Source: Neptunicella marina (GTDB lineage: Bacteria > Pseudomonadota > Gammaproteobacteria > Enterobacterales > Alteromonadaceae). From it: a stretch of 64,000 nucleotides of DNA. The notes beneath the pieces are model-generated. The model did not search any database. It was not told where the DNA came from and worked only from the letters and a program-made list of their open reading frames with translations. Shown here one piece after another: positions 1-10,599 of the stretch. The stretch spans positions 186,001 through 250,000 of the forward strand of contig NZ_JACNEP010000005.1 in NCBI RefSeq assembly GCF_014270035.1. Reading direction: 5' to 3'. The translations under genes were made by a program, and so were the position numbers. Within the stretch, counting starts at the first letter, position 1; every line of letters starts with the position of its first letter.

Positions 1-1248
1 GAAGAAGTGGTTAAGCGCATCGCATTAAGCCATTTTGGCGTGCAATTTGTTTTAAAGCATAATGGCAAAACCATTAAACGCTTTGCCAAAGCCAGTACCG
101 ATAACCAACAACAAAAACGTCTGGCACAGATTTGTGGTAATCAGTTTAGCGACAATCTAATCGCGCTTAACAGTGCCTATCAGGATATAAAACTGGATGG
201 CTGGGTAACACTTAGTGCTCAGGAAAATAACGCGCAAGCGGTTAACTTTTTTTATATCAATGGCCGGGTAATGCGCGACAAATTAATATTCCACGCACTG
301 AAACAAGCCTGTTTCGAGCACACTGGCCTGGAGCAATTACCCGATTTTGTGCTGTATTTGCACATTGACCCCGAACAAATCGATGTGAATGTGCATCCGG
401 CTAAACATGAAGTGCGTTTTCACCAGTCCCGAATAGTGCACGATTTTGTCTATCGCGCCATGTGTGATGCCTTTACTCAGACACCTGAAACCACCAAATC
501 TGAGCAACACTACGTGGGTGATGTTTCTGCTGCGGATTACAGCACGGCCAAACCGTTGGCAGAACCATCACATGACTATATTCGTCCGTTACAAACACAT
601 TCAGGTTCAGCAAGCCTTACAAATAATAGATATTCATCAGGTAGTCCAGGTCGAACATCTGGTTACTCGTCACCTGCACCATCCTCCAAAGCGATGGCGG
701 GTTTTCAGCAATTAATGCCGGCTAAAGCTGAAAATCAGGCCAGCCAATGGTTGTTTGCCGGGCAGCGCTTTATTGTCTTTAACAATCCGGGCTTATCTGC
801 TGTTGATTTATTCGATCTTGCCAAATTAAAACTGGAACAGGACAGAAAACAGCAATCCCTTGTTAGTCAGCCGCTTTTAATGCCCATTTCGCTGCAATGC
901 AGCGATACGCCACAACAGGCAGCGCTTAAAGTTGATTCACTAGCGGATTTTGGCATTGTTCTGCAGTTTTTTAATCATAAACTGATGTTAAAACAAGTGC
1001 CTGCATTGCTGCGTCAGGCCAACTGGACAGCGTTTTTACAACAGCTATGTAACACCCCTGATACCAGGTTTGATGACAACCAGTATCTTTGGCTGTGGTT
1101 AAGACAAAATGATGTGACGTTTTCTCAGCAACAGGCTAACCAGCTATGGCATTGGTTATTTGAACACTTTGGCGACCAGGCCAGTACTACACTTTCAAAA
1201 CTACAATTCTTAATTGATTTACCAAGCGGAAAGGTACGCCATGACTAA
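1..1248 (+). CDS. mutL: DNA mismatch repair protein MutL (5' end outside window)
   Basis: This is the C-terminal two thirds of MutL, the GHKL ATPase that links MutS mismatch recognition to MutH and UvrD. The reading frame is open from base 1, so the start lies upstream of the window. By comparison with E. coli MutL recalled from memory, the visible part begins near residue 185. It carries the family signature VNGRxMRDKL (about residues 85-93 of the visible protein) and the very conserved [17 protein letters not shown] at about 126-142. A poorly conserved Gln/Ser/Pro-rich linker follows (about 160-235), then the MutL_C dimerisation domain to the end. Its last 8 bases overlap miaA, as in the mutL-miaA-hfq operon of enterics. 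The family identity is secure. Confidence 0.97.
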   Translation, partial: EEVVKRIALSHFGVQFVLKHNGKTIKRFAKASTDNQQQKRLAQICGNQFSDNLIALNSAYQDIKLDGWVTLSAQENNAQAVNFFYINGRVMRDKLIFHALKQACFEHTGLEQLPDFVLYLHIDPEQIDVNVHPAKHEVRFHQSRIVHDFVYRAMCDAFTQTPETTKSEQHYVGDVSAADYSTAKPLAEPSHDYIRPLQTHSGSASLTNNRYSSGSPGRTSGYSSPAPSSKAMAGFQQLMPAKAENQASQWLFAGQRFIVFNNPGLSAVDLFDLAKLKLEQDRKQQSLVSQPLLMPISLQCSDTPQQAALKVDSLADFGIVLQFFNHKLMLKQVPALLRQANWTAFLQQLCNTPDTRFDDNQYLWLWLRQNDVTFSQQQANQLWHWLFEHFGDQASTTLSKLQFLIDLPSGKVRHD

Positions 1249-2167
1249 CTCTCTGCCTAAAGCCATAGCCCTGATGGGACCCACTGCTTCGGGCAAAACC
1301 GATTTGGCCATCAAGCTTTGCCAGACACTACCTTGCGATATAATTAGCGTGGATTCAGCGCTGATATACAAGGGTATGGATATAGGCACCGCCAAACCCA
1401 GTGCTGACGAGTTAAAGTTAGCGCCACATCGCCTGATTGATATTAAGGACCCAGCAGAAATTTATTCAGCGGCTGATTTTCGCCATGATGCTTTGCGCGA
1501 AATGGCCGATATATCAGCAAAAGGCCGGATTCCACTATTAGTTGGTGGAACTATGATGTATTTCAAAGTACTAATAGAAGGCATATCTCCTTTGCCGCAA
1601 GCTGATGCAGAATTACGGCAGCAAATTGAAGCTCAGGCAGAGGAACAGGGATGGCAGACATTACACGATGAACTGGCCAATGTGGATCCTGTATCGGCAC
1701 AACGCATACATCCGAATGATCCACAACGCTTAACCCGGGCAATTGAAGTGTTCAGATTAACCGGTAAATCCTTAACGGACTTAACCGAAAAAAAATCCGA
1801 GCCATTGCCTTATGATTTGCACCAGTTTGCCATTGCTCCAAAGGACAGAGCGGTGCTACATCAGCGTATCGCCCAGCGTTTTGACCTGATGTTGGAACAA
1901 GGATTTGAAAATGAAGTAAAAAGCTTATTTGAGCGTTCCGATTTGCATCTGGACCTACCAGCAATACGTGCAGTGGGATATCGGCAGATGTGGGAACACT
2001 TAGAGGGCAGGTATGATCATGACGAAATGCGTGAACGTGCTATAATAGCGACTCGTCAGCTGGCGAAGCGCCAACTAACATGGTTACGAAGTTGGCATAA
2101 GTTATTCTGGTTAGATACCTTTGCAGACGACAATCTGCAACGACTTCTGGCTATACAGCAAGCATAA
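1241..2167 (+). CDS. miaA: tRNA dimethylallyltransferase MiaA
   Basis: MiaA transfers a dimethylallyl group to the N6 of A37 in tRNAs that read UNN codons. The 308-residue protein has the P-loop GPTASGKT at residues 13-20, then the conserved [21 protein letters not shown] region, a [10 protein letters not shown] substrate-channel motif, and the [12 protein letters not shown] segment. Its length is close to the E. coli protein (316). I chose the ATG at 1241 because a GGAAAGG ribosome-binding site lies 6 bases upstream and the protein then starts as expected for the family; an in-frame TTG at 1214 lies inside mutL and is less likely. It overlaps mutL by 8 bases and precedes hfq by 59 bases, so translational coupling with mutL is likely. 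Confidence 0.96.
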   Translation: MTNSLPKAIALMGPTASGKTDLAIKLCQTLPCDIISVDSALIYKGMDIGTAKPSADELKLAPHRLIDIKDPAEIYSAADFRHDALREMADISAKGRIPLLVGGTMMYFKVLIEGISPLPQADAELRQQIEAQAEEQGWQTLHDELANVDPVSAQRIHPNDPQRLTRAIEVFRLTGKSLTDLTEKKSEPLPYDLHQFAIAPKDRAVLHQRIAQRFDLMLEQGFENEVKSLFERSDLHLDLPAIRAVGYRQMWEHLEGRYDHDEMRERAIIATRQLAKRQLTWLRSWHKLFWLDTFADDNLQRLLAIQQA

Positions 2168-2184
2168 ATGTTGTATACTTCTAA

Positions 2185-2478
<294 letters not shown>

Positions 2479-2515
2479 AATTTTAATTTTAAACTTGTTT
2501 ATTAGGAGATAATGC

Positions 2516-3808
2516 TTGTTTGACCGTTATGAAGCAGGTGAACAGGCGGTATTGGTTCATATCAATTTTTCTGACGAAAACAGCAGAGAAGATTTGCATG
2601 AGTTACAAATGCTTGTCTCTTCTGCTGGTGTTACTACCGTTGATGTTGTTACCGGCTCACGCCAGACCCCGCATCCCAAATATTTTGTGGGTAGCGGCAA
2701 AGCAGAAGAGATAGCTAACGCAGTCAGAACATCTGAAGCGCAAGTCGTGATATTTAATCACGCACTATCCCCCTCGCAGGAACGTAACTTAGAACAGCTT
2801 TGCAAATGTAAAGTAATAGATCGCACCGGACTGATCCTGGATATTTTTGCCCAGCGCGCGCGCACCCATGAAGGTAAATTGCAAGTAGAGCTTGCACAGT
2901 TGCGTCATATATCCACCCGACTTATTCGCGGCTGGACTCACCTGGAACGACAAAAAGGTGGTATTGGTTTACGTGGTCCGGGGGAAACTCAGCTCGAAAC
3001 CGACCGTCGTTTATTACGCGAACGTATCAAGAGTATTTTACGTCGTTTGGGTAAAGTGCAGAAGCAACGTGAACAAGGTCGGCGTGCACGTAACCGGGCA
3101 GAAATTCCTACTTTGGCTTTAGTGGGTTATACCAACGCGGGTAAATCAACCCTGTTTAATACCATAACCCAGGCGCATGTGTATGCAGCAGACCAGTTGT
3201 TCGCCACACTTGATCCTACATTGCGCAAAATTAGTCTTAAAGATGTCGGCACCGCGATTTTAGCCGATACGGTTGGATTTATTCGTCATCTGCCCCATGA
3301 TCTGGTCGCAGCTTTTAAAGCCACCCTGCAGGAAACTCAGGAAGCAGATATTTTGCTACATGTGGTCGATTATTCAGATGAACAGCATGAAGACAACATT
3401 CGTCAGGTTGATGAAGTACTGGCCGAAATAGACGCCGACGAGATCCCCCAGCTAATGATCTGTAACAAAATAGATCGTATGGAGGGTATCGAGCCTAAGA
3501 TTGATCGCGATGATGAAGGCAGACCATGCCGTGTATGGATTTCAGCGCAACAAGGTATCGGACTGGATTTACTTTTTGACGCTCTAACCGAGTGCCTGGC
3601 GCAAACAATGGTGCAATTTCAGTTGCGAATTCCGCCCAAAGCAGGAAAACTGCGCGGAGATCTGTTTCATCTGGATTGTATCTCGGATGAATCCTACGCG
3701 GATGACGGCGACTGGCTGGTTAGTATCAGAATGCCGAGTAATGACTGGCAGAGACTGGTCAAAAAATACGATGGCCACTTAAATGATTACGTGGTTAATA
3801 AACACTGA
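2516..3808 (+). CDS. hflX: Ribosome-associated GTPase HflX
   Basis: HflX is a GTPase that binds the 50S subunit and splits stalled ribosomes after stress. The 430-residue protein shows the N-terminal HflX domain with HPKYFVGSGKAEEI and GLILDIFAQRARTHEGKLQVE, the glycine-rich linker GGIGLRGPGETQLETDRR, and a G domain with G1 GYTNAGKST, G3 DTVGF and G4 NKID. The start is a TTG at 2516: an AGGAG at 2504-2508 is correctly spaced, the ATG at 2512 is out of frame and stops at once, and the resulting MFDRYEAGEQAV matches the known N-terminus of the family. It follows hfq by 37 bases, consistent with the hfq-hflX-hflK-hflC operon. Confidence 0.97.
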   Translation: MFDRYEAGEQAVLVHINFSDENSREDLHELQMLVSSAGVTTVDVVTGSRQTPHPKYFVGSGKAEEIANAVRTSEAQVVIFNHALSPSQERNLEQLCKCKVIDRTGLILDIFAQRARTHEGKLQVELAQLRHISTRLIRGWTHLERQKGGIGLRGPGETQLETDRRLLRERIKSILRRLGKVQKQREQGRRARNRAEIPTLALVGYTNAGKSTLFNTITQAHVYAADQLFATLDPTLRKISLKDVGTAILADTVGFIRHLPHDLVAAFKATLQETQEADILLHVVDYSDEQHEDNIRQVDEVLAEIDADEIPQLMICNKIDRMEGIEPKIDRDDEGRPCRVWISAQQGIGLDLLFDALTECLAQTMVQFQLRIPPKAGKLRGDLFHLDCISDESYADDGDWLVSIRMPSNDWQRLVKKYDGHLNDYVVNKH

Positions 3809-3818
3809 TTCCGAATTC

Positions 3819-3846
3819 GCCGAGCGGGCCGGTCCGTCCGCTTGGC
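3819..3846 (+). other. GC-rich intercistronic hairpin between hflX and hflK
   Basis: The arms GCCGAGCGG (3819-3827) and CCGCTTGGC (3838-3846) pair over 9 bases with one G-U pair and enclose a 10-base GC-rich loop. No T run follows, so it does not look like an intrinsic terminator. It may be an mRNA processing or stability element that sets hflKC expression apart from hflX; this is inference. Confidence 0.4.
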
Positions 3847-3885
3847 TCAAGCAAACACAGTTATAAACAAAGTTGGAGAAATAAC

Positions 3886-5022
3886 ATGGCTTGGAATGAG
3901 CCGGGTGGAAATAATAATGACCCGTGGAAAAATCGCGGTAGCCGCGATCAGGGGCCGCCTGATTTGGATGAAATTTTTAAAAATTTCTTCTCTAAGTTCG
4001 GCGGTAAGTCTGGTGGCGGTTCCGGTAAAGGTATAGGTGGCATCAGTCTGCTGCTGGTTGCAGGTATTGCAATTGCTATCTGGGTAATCAGTGGATTTTA
4101 TACAATTCAGGAAGCCGAGCGCGGTGTGGTACTGCGTTTTGGTAAATTCCATGAATTTAAAGATCCGGGTTTACGCTGGAAAGCCACTTTTATCGACAAA
4201 GTATTCACCGTCGACGTGAAAACCATCCGACATATGCCTTCCTCAGGTTTTATGTTAACTCAGGATGAAAACGTGGTACGTGTCGAAATGGAAATCCAGT
4301 ACCGCATCATTGAACCCTATAAATATACTTTTGCTGTAACAGATCCAGACGAAAGTCTGCGTCAGGCACTGGATAGTGCCATCCGTTATGTTGTGGGCCA
4401 TTCAGCAATGAACGATGTACTCACCAGCGGACGTGAAGTCACCCGTCAGGCAGTATGGGAAGAATTGCAAAAAATCGTTGAACCATATGGAATGGGTGTT
4501 GAGATTGTTGATGTCAACTTTAAAGATGCACGTCCACCAGAAGAAGTGAAAGCCGCTTTTGATGATGCTATCGCCGCACAGGAAGATGAAGTTAAGTTCA
4601 TCCGTGAAGCAGAAGCCTATGTACGAGCTATAGAACCTCAGGCTCGCGGTAGCGTAAATCGAATGACGCAGGAAGCACAGGCATATAAGGAACGTTCAAT
4701 TTTGCGTGCCGAAGGTGAAGTTGCCCGCTTTAATCAGTTGTTACCTCAATACGAAGCTGCGCCAGAAGTAACTCGTCAGCGTCTGTATCTGGAAACAATG
4801 GAAAAAGTATATAGCAACACCAGTAAGATCCTGATCGATGAAAAAGGTGGTAGCAACATGATGTACCTGCCACTGGATAAAATTCTCGAGCGTCAGAATG
4901 CGTATGAAAAACCTTCATCACAAAAACCAATAACGCTGGAAAACCTGCGTCAGACTAGTCAGGACAACACCCAAAGCCCATCATCATCGATCCGTGATGA
5001 TCGAAGAACAGGGAGAAACTAA
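3886..5022 (+). CDS. hflK: FtsH protease modulator HflK
   Basis: HflK is the larger SPFH/prohibitin subunit of the inner-membrane HflKC complex that surrounds the FtsH protease. The 378-residue protein begins with the typical MAWNEPGGNNND and a Gly/Asn-rich cytoplasmic stretch to about residue 50, followed by one membrane segment (about 51-71) and a prohibitin domain that starts at YTIQEAERGVVLRFGKF (about 72-88). A long Ala/Glu-rich coiled coil (about 225-290) and a disordered Ser/Gln-rich tail end the protein. The ATG has a GGAGA 6 bases upstream. hflC begins 3 bases after the stop, so the two subunits are translationally linked. Confidence 0.97.
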   Translation: MAWNEPGGNNNDPWKNRGSRDQGPPDLDEIFKNFFSKFGGKSGGGSGKGIGGISLLLVAGIAIAIWVISGFYTIQEAERGVVLRFGKFHEFKDPGLRWKATFIDKVFTVDVKTIRHMPSSGFMLTQDENVVRVEMEIQYRIIEPYKYTFAVTDPDESLRQALDSAIRYVVGHSAMNDVLTSGREVTRQAVWEELQKIVEPYGMGVEIVDVNFKDARPPEEVKAAFDDAIAAQEDEVKFIREAEAYVRAIEPQARGSVNRMTQEAQAYKERSILRAEGEVARFNQLLPQYEAAPEVTRQRLYLETMEKVYSNTSKILIDEKGGSNMMYLPLDKILERQNAYEKPSSQKPITLENLRQTSQDNTQSPSSSIRDDRRTGRN

Positions 5023-5025
5023 ACT

Positions 5026-5910
5026 ATGAAGAACTTACTGATTATCATTGTTTTAGCTTTTGTTGCCCTAGGTTTTGGTTCTGTTTTTGTGGTGGATGAA
5101 GGTCATAAAGCCATTGTTATCCAGTTTGGTAAAGTACAGCGTGACAGCGAAACCAACCAAACTAAGGTATTTGGTCCGGGCATTCACTTTAAATTACCTT
5201 TGTTCGACAAAGTGAAAGTGCTGGATGCCCGTATCCAGACTCTGGACGATGCCCCAGGCCGTTTTGTGACCTCAGAGAAAAAAGACCTGATTGTGGATTC
5301 ATACGTTAAGTGGCGTATCAATGAATTCTCAACCTATTACCTTTCTACTGGTGGTTTCAAAGATCAGGCCGAAGCGTTGTTAAAACAAAAAGTGAACAAC
5401 GGATTACGTACCGAGTTTGGTACGCGTACCATTACTGAAATTGTTTCTGGTGAACGCTCTGAACTGATGAAACGTGCGATGATCCAGTCATCACAAAGTG
5501 CTAACGAGCTGGGCATTGAAATTGTGGATGTTCGGGTAAAGCAAATTAATCTGCCACCTGAAGTTAGTAATTCCATTTTCCAGCGTATGCGTGCTGAACG
5601 TAGTGCGGTTGCCCGTGAGCACAGATCACAGGGTCAGGAACAGGCTGAAATTTTACGTGCCAACATAGATGCAAAAGTCACTGTCATGCTGGCTGATGCA
5701 GAACGTAATGCACGTAAATTAAAAGGTGAAGGTGATGCGGAAGCTGCCAGCATCTATGCAAAAGCCTACAACAAAAACGCCGAGTTCTACGAATTCCTTA
5801 GAAGTATGGACGCGTATGAAAAGAGCTTTGCCGACAAACAGGACGTATTAGTGTTAGGTCCTGAAAGTGACTTCTTTAAATACATGAAGCACACCGACGG
5901 TAAAAAATAA
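5026..5910 (+). CDS. hflC: FtsH protease modulator HflC
   Basis: HflC is the partner of HflK in the SPFH complex that modulates FtsH. The 294-residue protein opens with an N-terminal membrane anchor (about residues 3-21), then the prohibitin domain with VVDEGHKAIVIQFGKV, and an AERNARKLKGEGDAEAASIYA coiled-coil region near 225-250 typical of the family. A GGGAGAAAC ribosome-binding site lies inside the end of hflK. The gene is followed by an intrinsic terminator, so it closes the miaA-hfq-hflXKC transcript or a sub-operon. Length and order match E. coli hflKC. Confidence 0.97.
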   Translation: MKNLLIIIVLAFVALGFGSVFVVDEGHKAIVIQFGKVQRDSETNQTKVFGPGIHFKLPLFDKVKVLDARIQTLDDAPGRFVTSEKKDLIVDSYVKWRINEFSTYYLSTGGFKDQAEALLKQKVNNGLRTEFGTRTITEIVSGERSELMKRAMIQSSQSANELGIEIVDVRVKQINLPPEVSNSIFQRMRAERSAVAREHRSQGQEQAEILRANIDAKVTVMLADAERNARKLKGEGDAEAASIYAKAYNKNAEFYEFLRSMDAYEKSFADKQDVLVLGPESDFFKYMKHTDGKK

Positions 5911-5919
5911 TAATTTAAA

Positions 5920-5941
5920 GGGTCCGGATGGGCCCTTTTTT
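5920..5941 (+). terminator. Intrinsic terminator after hflC
   Basis: The arms GGGTCC and GGGCCC form a 6-base stem with one G-U pair around a GGAT loop and are followed directly by six T residues. It sits 10 bases after the hflC stop. Confidence 0.85.
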
Positions 5942-5961
5942 AATCTGTACTCTACCCGCTT

Positions 5962-7128
5962 ATGTACCAACATCTATATCAAGGCTTTTTAAACGCCAAT
6001 AAAAACATTCAACACTTTGCTTGTCACAGCCATCATTACTGGCCGGACGTAACCCGACAGGCCATGCTCGATTACTGGGATGACACCGCACGACTGGTCG
6101 ACGATAAATGGGGCTACTTTTTTGAACATAAAGTCCCGGCATTACAGCAACATATTGCGACTATCTTAAATACTGGCGAACCAGAACAACTGGTATTTGC
6201 CAGCAATACCCATGAGTTGTTGTTTCGTATTATCAGCTGTTTGGATCTATGCAAACCACTTAAAATATTAACCACCGACAGTGAATTTCATAGTTTTAAT
6301 CGCCAGGTAAACCGGCTTGACGAGCTGAGTAATGTGCATGTTAATAAAGTGCCCTGCCTGCCGTTTGAAAGTTTCGAATCCCGCTTTATTCAACAAGCGC
6401 AATCTGATCAGTATGATCTTATTTTTGTCAGTCAGGTCTTTTTTAATTCCGGTTACGCCATCAGCGACTTAGACGCTCTGGTTACCAGCATAGCCGATCA
6501 TACCGACCTGTTAGTCATAGACGGTTATCATGCATTTATGGCACTACCTACCAGTCTAAAAAATATTAAGGACAAGATATTTTATCTGGCAGGTGGTTAT
6601 AAATATGCACAAGGTGGAGAAGGTGCCTGCTTTGCTCATATCCCAAGAACAGCAGCTCTACGTCCTTTGTATACAGGTTGGTATGCCGAATTCGGAGCCT
6701 TAGCCAATAGCAAAGGTTTACAAGTAGACTATGCCGATAACGGTATGGCTTTTGCCGGTTCAACTATGGACTACAGTGCGCAATATCGCATGTTAGCGGT
6801 ATTTGACTTATTCGCAGGACTTCAACTTGGTGTACCTGCCATTCATCAGTATGTGATGGACTTACAACAAGCCTTTTTAGAACAACTGCAAGCGCTAAAT
6901 CACCCACATTTGAATCTGGATAATTTACTTCTGTTGGATAAAAACTGGCATGGCCACTTTCTGACGTTTAAATTACCCAGTGCCGAATTAGTCGCCTCTA
7001 TCGCCGGAAAACTAAAAGCACATGGTATTCACACCGACTATCGAGGCGACAGACTGCGATTTGGTTTTGCTTTATATCAAAATGCAGATGAGTTTGATCT
7101 AGGCTGTCTTAAGCAAATAAAGGATTAA
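5962..7128 (+). CDS. Kynureninase-like PLP-dependent enzyme (aminotransferase class V fold)
   Basis: The 388-residue protein has the layout of fold-type I PLP enzymes of the class V / kynureninase group. The likely Schiff-base lysine is K214 in LAGGYKYAQGGEG, and D187 in VIDGYHAF is the usual partner of the PLP ring nitrogen. An N-terminal HFACHSHHYWP segment and the C-terminal small domain (HGIHTDYRGDRLRFGFALY) match kynureninase-like proteins. No other kynurenine-pathway gene is nearby, so the substrate is not established; another hydrolase or desulfurase-like reaction is possible. The ATG lies just after the hflC terminator without a clear Shine-Dalgarno sequence. The gene interrupts the usual hflC-yjeT-purA order and is 7 bases upstream of yjeT, so it may be co-transcribed with it. 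Confidence 0.8.
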   Translation: MYQHLYQGFLNANKNIQHFACHSHHYWPDVTRQAMLDYWDDTARLVDDKWGYFFEHKVPALQQHIATILNTGEPEQLVFASNTHELLFRIISCLDLCKPLKILTTDSEFHSFNRQVNRLDELSNVHVNKVPCLPFESFESRFIQQAQSDQYDLIFVSQVFFNSGYAISDLDALVTSIADHTDLLVIDGYHAFMALPTSLKNIKDKIFYLAGGYKYAQGGEGACFAHIPRTAALRPLYTGWYAEFGALANSKGLQVDYADNGMAFAGSTMDYSAQYRMLAVFDLFAGLQLGVPAIHQYVMDLQQAFLEQLQALNHPHLNLDNLLLLDKNWHGHFLTFKLPSAELVASIAGKLKAHGIHTDYRGDRLRFGFALYQNADEFDLGCLKQIKD

Positions 7129-7135
7129 CACCACA

Positions 7136-7321
7136 ATGGACAACATATTCTGGTTAGCCTTTGCGCTGTTTTTAATATTAGAAGGCATAGGCCCGCTTTT
7201 ATTCCCTAAAAAATGGCGCCGTTATATTTTGCAGATTGCGGAACAACCACCTCAAAATTTACGAACCATGGGTGCAGTAATGGTCGCTATTGGCGTAATT
7301 TTATGGCACGTCATGAAATAG
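7136..7321 (+). CDS. yjeT: Small inner-membrane protein YjeT (DUF2065)
   Basis: This 61-residue protein has two hydrophobic segments (about residues 4-22 and 45-60) around a basic loop FPKKWRRY. It resembles the DUF2065/YjeT family, which in many gammaproteobacteria lies between hflC and purA, as here. The shared features are the LEGIGPLLFPKKW motif and the final hydrophobic segment. The function is unknown. It lies 7 bases behind the PLP-enzyme gene and 92 bases ahead of purA. Confidence 0.85.
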   Translation: MDNIFWLAFALFLILEGIGPLLFPKKWRRYILQIAEQPPQNLRTMGAVMVAIGVILWHVMK

Positions 7322-7352
7322 GCTCAATTCCAGCAATTAATCGGAAAAACGG

Positions 7353-7381
7353 GTGCTTTTTCACGCTAATTTTTGTAGAAT
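7353..7381 (+). promoter_or_regulatory. Possible sigma70 promoter for purA
   Basis: A good -10 box TAGAAT (7376-7381) has a weak -35 candidate GTGCTT (7353-7358) at a 17-base spacing, 32 bases upstream of the purA start codon. I see no PurR-type palindrome nearby. Confidence 0.35.
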
Positions 7382-7392
7382 CGCCGGCCTGA

Positions 7393-8712
<1,320 letters not shown>

Positions 8713-8720
8713 TTGCCCAA

Positions 8721-8744
8721 AGCCGCTCACTGAGCGGCTTTTTT
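8721..8744 (+). terminator. Intrinsic terminator after purA
   Basis: A perfect 8-base stem (AGCCGCTC / GAGCGGCT, loop ACT) is followed by six T residues and begins 8 bases after the purA stop. Confidence 0.92.
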
Positions 8745-8833
8745 GATATTACTCAATTATTTACCACATGCGAAATTGAATCCCCTGCCATTCTCACTTA
8801 AAGTAGCTACGGGTTAGTTACTACAGGCATACC

Positions 8834-10207
8834 ATGCAATCCTCATTTAATGATGATATTTATCTGCCATTACAGCAGGCTTTTCAATCTGGTTTATCAC
8901 GCGATTTAAACTGGCGTAAAACGCAGTTAAAGCAACTGCAAAAACTGGTAACCGATAACCAGAAAGCCATCAATCAGGCGCTATTTAACGATCTTGGCAA
9001 ACCGGTACATGAAAACTGGCTGACCGAATCGGGTTTTGTGTTAACAGATATAAAACATACGCTGCGAAGCCTTAAAAAATGGAGTAAACCCCGTGCTGTG
9101 AGCACACCTCTGGTGTTACAACCGGGTTCGAGTTATATCCTGCCAGAACCGAAAGGTGTCGTCCTGGTAATTGGCGCATGGAATTATCCGCTTCAGCTAT
9201 GTTTATCACCGGTTATTGCAGCGCTGGCTGCTGGTAATATGGTGGTGCTTAAGCCTTCAGAGCTCGCAAGTCATACGTCTGCATTATTAGCAGAATTACT
9301 GCCCAAATATCTCGATAATCACGCTATTAAAGTGGTAGAAGGGGCGGCAGAACAAACCAGCGAATTGCTTGAGCTCCCCTTTGATCATATTTTTTATACC
9401 GGTGGTGAGCGCGTTGGTAAAATCGTGATGAAAGCCGCAGCGGAACATTTAACCCCGGTCACACTGGAACTGGGAGGCAAAAGCCCTTGTATTATTTCCA
9501 GCGACTGTGACATGACAACCACAGCCAAGCGCATCGTATGGAATAAATGGGTTAACGCAGGACAAACCTGTGTTGCACCAGACTATTTACTGGTAGAAGA
9601 AGCCGCAACAGAGCCACTAATAGATGCCATAAAAACCCAGCTGAAAGCGTTTTATGGCGATGCCGCCATAGATAATAAAGACTATTGCCGCATCATCAAT
9701 CAGACCCATCTCAACAGACTGACGCAATACCTGACCGGCCAAACCGTTATTTATGGGGGTGACGTTAATGAAGCAGGTTATATGAGTCCGACTCTGGTAT
9801 TAAATCCACCTGAAGAAAGCCCTCTTATGCAGGAGGAAATCTTTGGCCCTATCCTGCCTATCATAATTGTCAGCAATACTCAGCAGGCGATCGACTTTAT
9901 TAATCGTCGACCTAAACCCTTAGCTTTGTATATGTATTCCAATAATAAAGGCGACGTAAAGAAAGTAATCACTCACACATCAAGTGGCAGTGTATGTATC
10001 AACGATGGCATGGTATTTATGGCAAATCACCATTTACCCTTTGGCGGAGTGGGAACCAGTGGTATGGGCAATTATCATGGCCAGTATGGCTTTGATACCT
10101 TTAGTCATTTAAAGAGTGTAATGCATCGCTCATTTAAATTTGATGTAGCGTTGCGTTATGCCCCCTACAGCAAACTCAAGTTATGGCTGGTGAAAAAATT
10201 AATGTAA
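8834..10207 (+). CDS. Aldehyde dehydrogenase, class 3 type
   Basis: This 457-residue enzyme belongs to the ALDH superfamily and oxidises an aldehyde to a carboxylic acid with NAD(P)+. The length and motif spacing fit the class 3 / coniferyl aldehyde dehydrogenase-like group. Visible residues are N117 in GAWNYPLQL, K140 in VVLKPSELA, E212 in LELGGKSP and the catalytic cysteine C246 in GQTCVAPDY; the C-terminal motif PFGGVGTSGMG is also present. A hydrophobic, basic C-terminus (KLKLWLVKKLM) could touch the membrane, as in fatty-aldehyde dehydrogenases. It appears to be a single-gene unit between the purA terminator and its own terminator. The exact substrate is not deducible here. Confidence 0.92.
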   Translation: MQSSFNDDIYLPLQQAFQSGLSRDLNWRKTQLKQLQKLVTDNQKAINQALFNDLGKPVHENWLTESGFVLTDIKHTLRSLKKWSKPRAVSTPLVLQPGSSYILPEPKGVVLVIGAWNYPLQLCLSPVIAALAAGNMVVLKPSELASHTSALLAELLPKYLDNHAIKVVEGAAEQTSELLELPFDHIFYTGGERVGKIVMKAAAEHLTPVTLELGGKSPCIISSDCDMTTTAKRIVWNKWVNAGQTCVAPDYLLVEEAATEPLIDAIKTQLKAFYGDAAIDNKDYCRIINQTHLNRLTQYLTGQTVIYGGDVNEAGYMSPTLVLNPPEESPLMQEEIFGPILPIIIVSNTQQAIDFINRRPKPLALYMYSNNKGDVKKVITHTSSGSVCINDGMVFMANHHLPFGGVGTSGMGNYHGQYGFDTFSHLKSVMHRSFKFDVALRYAPYSKLKLWLVKKLM

Positions 10208-10236
10208 AAAGTGGTCTGAACCACAGACCACTTTTT
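10206..10236. terminator. Bidirectional terminator between the aldehyde dehydrogenase gene and the facing small gene
   Basis: A perfect stem GTGGTCTG / CAGACCAC with an AACCA loop is flanked by A5 on one side and T5 on the other, extending the stem to 13 pairs. It can serve both converging genes. Confidence 0.9.
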
Positions 10237-10263
10237 GATGAGTTGCAGGCATAACCCCCCCTT

Positions 10264-10599
10264 CTAAACTTGCTGCACTATAAAGGCGTGTACTTCGTCG
10301 GCATCACGTTGTTTGGCAAATTCAACCAGTGATGACCCCGCACACGTCATTCCCTGTTCTTCGGAGGTCAGTTTTCGCAATACATCTTTGCGGTTTGAAG
10401 CCACCGTGCCAACCTGACGAGCAATACTGGTGCGGAACAATGCCAAATCGTCAGTAATAACAGCTTTACAAAAAGCCGAAAACTTAAGATCTCCCACAAA
10501 TTTAACTGCTTTTACATTGCTGGTTGCTTCAGGCATTTTTACTTTCGCCATTGCTGCACCGCTACTTAACGCCAATAAACCAATTAATAAATATTTCAT
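10264..10599 (-). CDS. Small exported protein, DUF3718-like
   Basis: The 111-residue product starts with a signal peptide (MKYLLIGLLALSSGAAMA, cleavage after about residue 18). The mature part has two cysteines (in FSAFCKAV and MTCAGSS) that could form one disulfide, and a FAKQRDADEVHAFI ending. It resembles, from memory, the DUF3718 family of small periplasmic proteins found in Alteromonadales and Vibrionales; no function is known for that family. I chose the ATG at 10599 because GGAGA precedes it at a good distance and the signal peptide then begins correctly; the longer frame up to 10644 has no support. It is a single gene that converges on the aldehyde dehydrogenase gene. Confidence 0.75.
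   Translation of the reverse strand: MKYLLIGLLALSSGAAMAKVKMPEATSNVKAVKFVGDLKFSAFCKAVITDDLALFRTSIARQVGTVASNRKDVLRKLTSEEQGMTCAGSSLVEFAKQRDADEVHAFIVQQV

Noticed and set aside
3819-3846. The hflX-hflK hairpin as an intrinsic terminator.
   Set aside because: No T run follows, and hflK-hflC are normally co-transcribed with hflX; I list it only as a hairpin.
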